This document shows positions 61,109 through 64,000 of a DNA stretch of 64,000 nucleotides, in pieces (within the stretch, counting starts at the first letter, position 1; every line of letters starts with the position of its first letter). The notes below the pieces were generated by a model. That model ran no database searches and had not been told where the DNA came from. It saw only the letters and a program-made list of their open reading frames with translations. Origin of the DNA: Flaccisagitta enflata (Eukaryota; Chaetognatha; Sagittoidea; Aphragmophora); the NCBI GenBank assembly GCA_965153355.1, contig OZ231126.1:55862001-55926000 (forward strand), read 5' to 3'. A program made the translations under genes and the position numbers.

Positions 61109-61559
61109 AGCTTTGTGTGAAAACGGACACTGCGAAGCTTTAACACACGTAAAAGGGCGTACACTGACGAGCACGGATGCTCATTTGCCATGTCTCATAC
61201 CGGGCAATAATAATCAGCTGTCCGCACGTTAATTCAGTAAAACGTATTTTACTTTAATAGAACATCCCGCAACGAAGATTGGTCATCATTCTCAAATATG
61301 TAGTAATCAGTGAGTGGCAAGAAGTTAACTGTAGCAAAGGAAAACCTTTTCCTACGTCGCGTCTACGCCAGACTAAGTTGAAATAGCAAAAAGAAAAAAA
61401 AAGGAAAAGAACATCAAGAGAGCGAAAGATCGCGACTCTTCTCTCTCATATGCAAATGAGATTTATGTTGATGCGAAAATAATTTGGAGCTGAAGAAGGT
61501 CAGCATGAATTAGTCGTCGCCTCGGCAAGTAGGAAAGCTTTGAAACAGACTCTACTAAA
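61109..61559. other. Non-coding DNA, nothing recognised
   Basis: No supported exon. Confidence 0.35.
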
Positions 61560-62085
<526 letters not shown>

Positions 62086-62583
62086 AAATGGAGTGAAAGA
62101 AGGAAGGAGAGAAAGAAAGAAAGTATAAGGGTACAAGATAGATGGAGAGAGAAAGTCAATCATGAAAAAATGATGGCAACAGGGGTTGGGAACGAAAGAG
62201 TAACATTTAACTTAACAAATGGAAACATCAAAATTCAACTAGGTTTGCCAATGCACAACAAACTTACTAAGTCACTTGACAATACATATCTGTGTTTTAT
62301 GGCATCAGGTTAAAGTGACATCATCATCGAAGGTATGACTCGATGGTTCACGCGTGGAAACAGGATAACGGACCGGAAATAAGTACCTTTTGATTTTTCA
62401 GTTGACAAGTATTTTGTAACTATATTTTAACTTTTTGTTGCACATGTCATAAATCTAAGTGCCTTGGTATGGAATGCCGGCGGTCTCATTAGATGATCCT
62501 CGATTCTTACCTTTAAGGGCATGTTTTCTTCAACATTATGTCACACTTGTTATTGCTCTAATATTTAACATTGAATAGTTTTT
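62086..62583. other. Non-coding DNA, nothing recognised
   Basis: No supported exon. Confidence 0.35.
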
Positions 62584-63843
62584 AGTCGCGTGCACGCGAC
62601 TCTACAACCCGCTTTGTCCGTCGGTCGGTCGGTCGGTCGGTTGGTCGGTCGGTCGGTCGGTCACACTTTACTTTTTTTTTCAATTTTATTTCTTTAGGTC
62701 ATTTTTAGTCATTCTAAGTCATTCTAAGTCATTCTAAGTCATTTTAAGTCATCTTAAGTCATTCTAAGTCATTATTGTCATTTTAGTCAATATAGTCCTT
62801 TTCATCATTTTAAGTTATTTGAAGTCATTTCAAGTTATTCTAAGTAATTTCAAGTGATTTTAAGGCATTATAAGTCTTTCCAAGTCATTTTTAGTCATTA
62901 TTGTCATTTTAGTCAATATAATCCTTTCCATCATTTTAAGTCATTTTAAGTCATTTTATGTCATTTTAAGTCATTACAAGTCATTACAAGTCATTATAAG
63001 TCATTATACGTCATTTTAAGTCATTTTAGATCATTTTTAGTCATTCTACGTCATTCTAAGTCATTCTCAGTCATTTTAGTCATTTTAGTCAATATAGTCA
63101 TTTCACTTTTTATTTACATAATTATAGATATTTGTAGGTCATTATAGGCCATTATGCAATTATAGGTAATCATAGGTCATTATAGGTAATCATAGGCCAT
63201 TGTAGGTAATTATAGGTCATTATGTAAGTATAGGTCATTATAGGTAATTATAGATTATTATGCAAGTATAGATCATTATTGGTAATTAAAGGTCATTATG
63301 TAATCATAGGTATTCATAGGTAATTACAGGTCATTATGTAATTATAGGTAATTATAGGTAATTATAGGTCATAAGGGGTAATCATAGGTCATTATAGGTC
63401 ATTATGCAATTATAGGTCATTATTGGTAATTATTGGTCATTATGTAATTATAGATAATTATAGGTGATGAAAGGAAATTATAGATCATTATAGGTAATTC
63501 TAAGTCATTATGTTATTATAGGTAATTGTAGGTCATTATAGATAGTTATAGGTAATAATAGGTCATTATGAAATTAAAGGTAATCATTGTTAATCAAAGG
63601 TCATTAAAGGTAATTATAGGTCATCTTTCAATTATAGGTAATTATAGCTAATCATAGGTAATTAATGGTAAATATAGGTAATTATAGGTAATCATAGATC
63701 ATTATAGGTCATTATGTTAGTAAAGGTAGTTATGGGTAATTATGGGTAATCATAGGTCATTATAGGTAATTATTGGTCCATATGAAATTATAGGTAATCA
63801 TAGGTCTTTATAGGTACTTATAGGTCATTATTTAATTATGAGT
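62584..63843 (+). mobile_element. Family B element with two long arrays, tail not seen
   Basis: The palindrome is perfect and followed by (GTCGG)n. The 10-bp TCATTCTAAG array spans 62700-63105. A new approximately 20-bp AGGTCATTATAGGTAATTAT array spans 63110-63840. The usual CACGCGACTTATAGG/GGCCTTG tail does not appear before the array stops, so this copy is truncated or has a different end. Confidence 0.8.
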
Positions 63844-64000
63844 ACCGTATTTCTTGCATTTATCGCCCCCCTTCTAATTAGCGCCCCCCCCCTTTTTCAT
63901 GAAAGAATGAAGTAATGATAAAAATGATAATTTGAAAAAAAAAGTTATAGAAAATTTATTGGAAATCTAATTTTTTGGCAAAAACTATATGAGAATTAGA
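63844..64000. other. Edge sequence, possible start of another repeat
   Basis: ACCGTATTTCTTGCATTTAT followed by CGCCCCCC and GCGCCCCCCCC resembles the terminal part of an interspersed element that continues past the window. No gene is seen. Confidence 0.35.

Overview
This is eukaryotic DNA from an invertebrate animal. Introns are GT-AG and mostly 110-820 bases long, and the genes include a DM9-domain protein, a short-chain dehydrogenase, a Toll-like leucine-rich-repeat receptor and a Ty3/gypsy-type retrotransposon. An arthropod, perhaps a crustacean, seems most likely, but the sequence alone does not fix the taxon. Genes cover only about a fifth of the window. The rest is mobile elements and tandem repeats, many of them nested. 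I see no rRNA or tRNA gene, CRISPR array or bacterial-type operon.

Layout. 1-4.4 kb: intergenic DNA with microsatellites and a repeat (family A) carrying a nested repeat (family B). 4.4-5.8 kb (+): the 3' three exons of a DM9 (DUF3421) gene with a long acidic, serine-rich tail. 6.1-7.9 kb (+): four exons of an HSD17B8/FabG-like dehydrogenase, cut off by a 3.1-kb, 24-bp satellite (8.0-11.1 kb) that runs into a 10-N assembly gap. 11.1-17.4 kb (+): an LTR-type retrotransposon with a Gag nucleocapsid region, a UGA stop in a strong readthrough context, then protease, reverse transcriptase (RT), RNase H and integrase. Its RT domain is split by a 113-bp spliceosomal-type intron. 17.6-20.9 kb (-): two small predicted membrane-protein genes, one resolved into four in-frame exons with a signal peptide. 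21-30 kb: AT-rich DNA with fold-back elements, a MITE and a head-to-head pair of family A repeats. 30.1-36.2 kb (-): a two-exon gene for a predicted 1963-residue receptor. It has a signal peptide, Ser/Thr-rich stalk, Toll-like LRRs with cysteine clusters, one transmembrane segment, an IRE1/RNase L-like pseudokinase, a KEN-type RNase domain with the R-N-x3-H signature, and a RAWUL/ubiquitin-like C terminus. 36.5-64 kb: almost only mobile repeats (families A, B, D, E), fold-backs and long microsatellites, with no supported gene.

The most unusual item is the LRR-TM-pseudokinase-KEN receptor: a Toll-like outside joined to an RNase-type inside, where a TIR domain would be expected. Next are the retrotransposon's two expression controls (UGA-CUAG readthrough and an intron inside RT). 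Third is family B, about 17 copies with a perfect 18-bp palindrome at one end, (GTCN)n microsatellite, central tandem repeats and T-rich flanks. This is the layout of Helentron-type rolling-circle elements, and one copy has an identifiable empty site in this same window.
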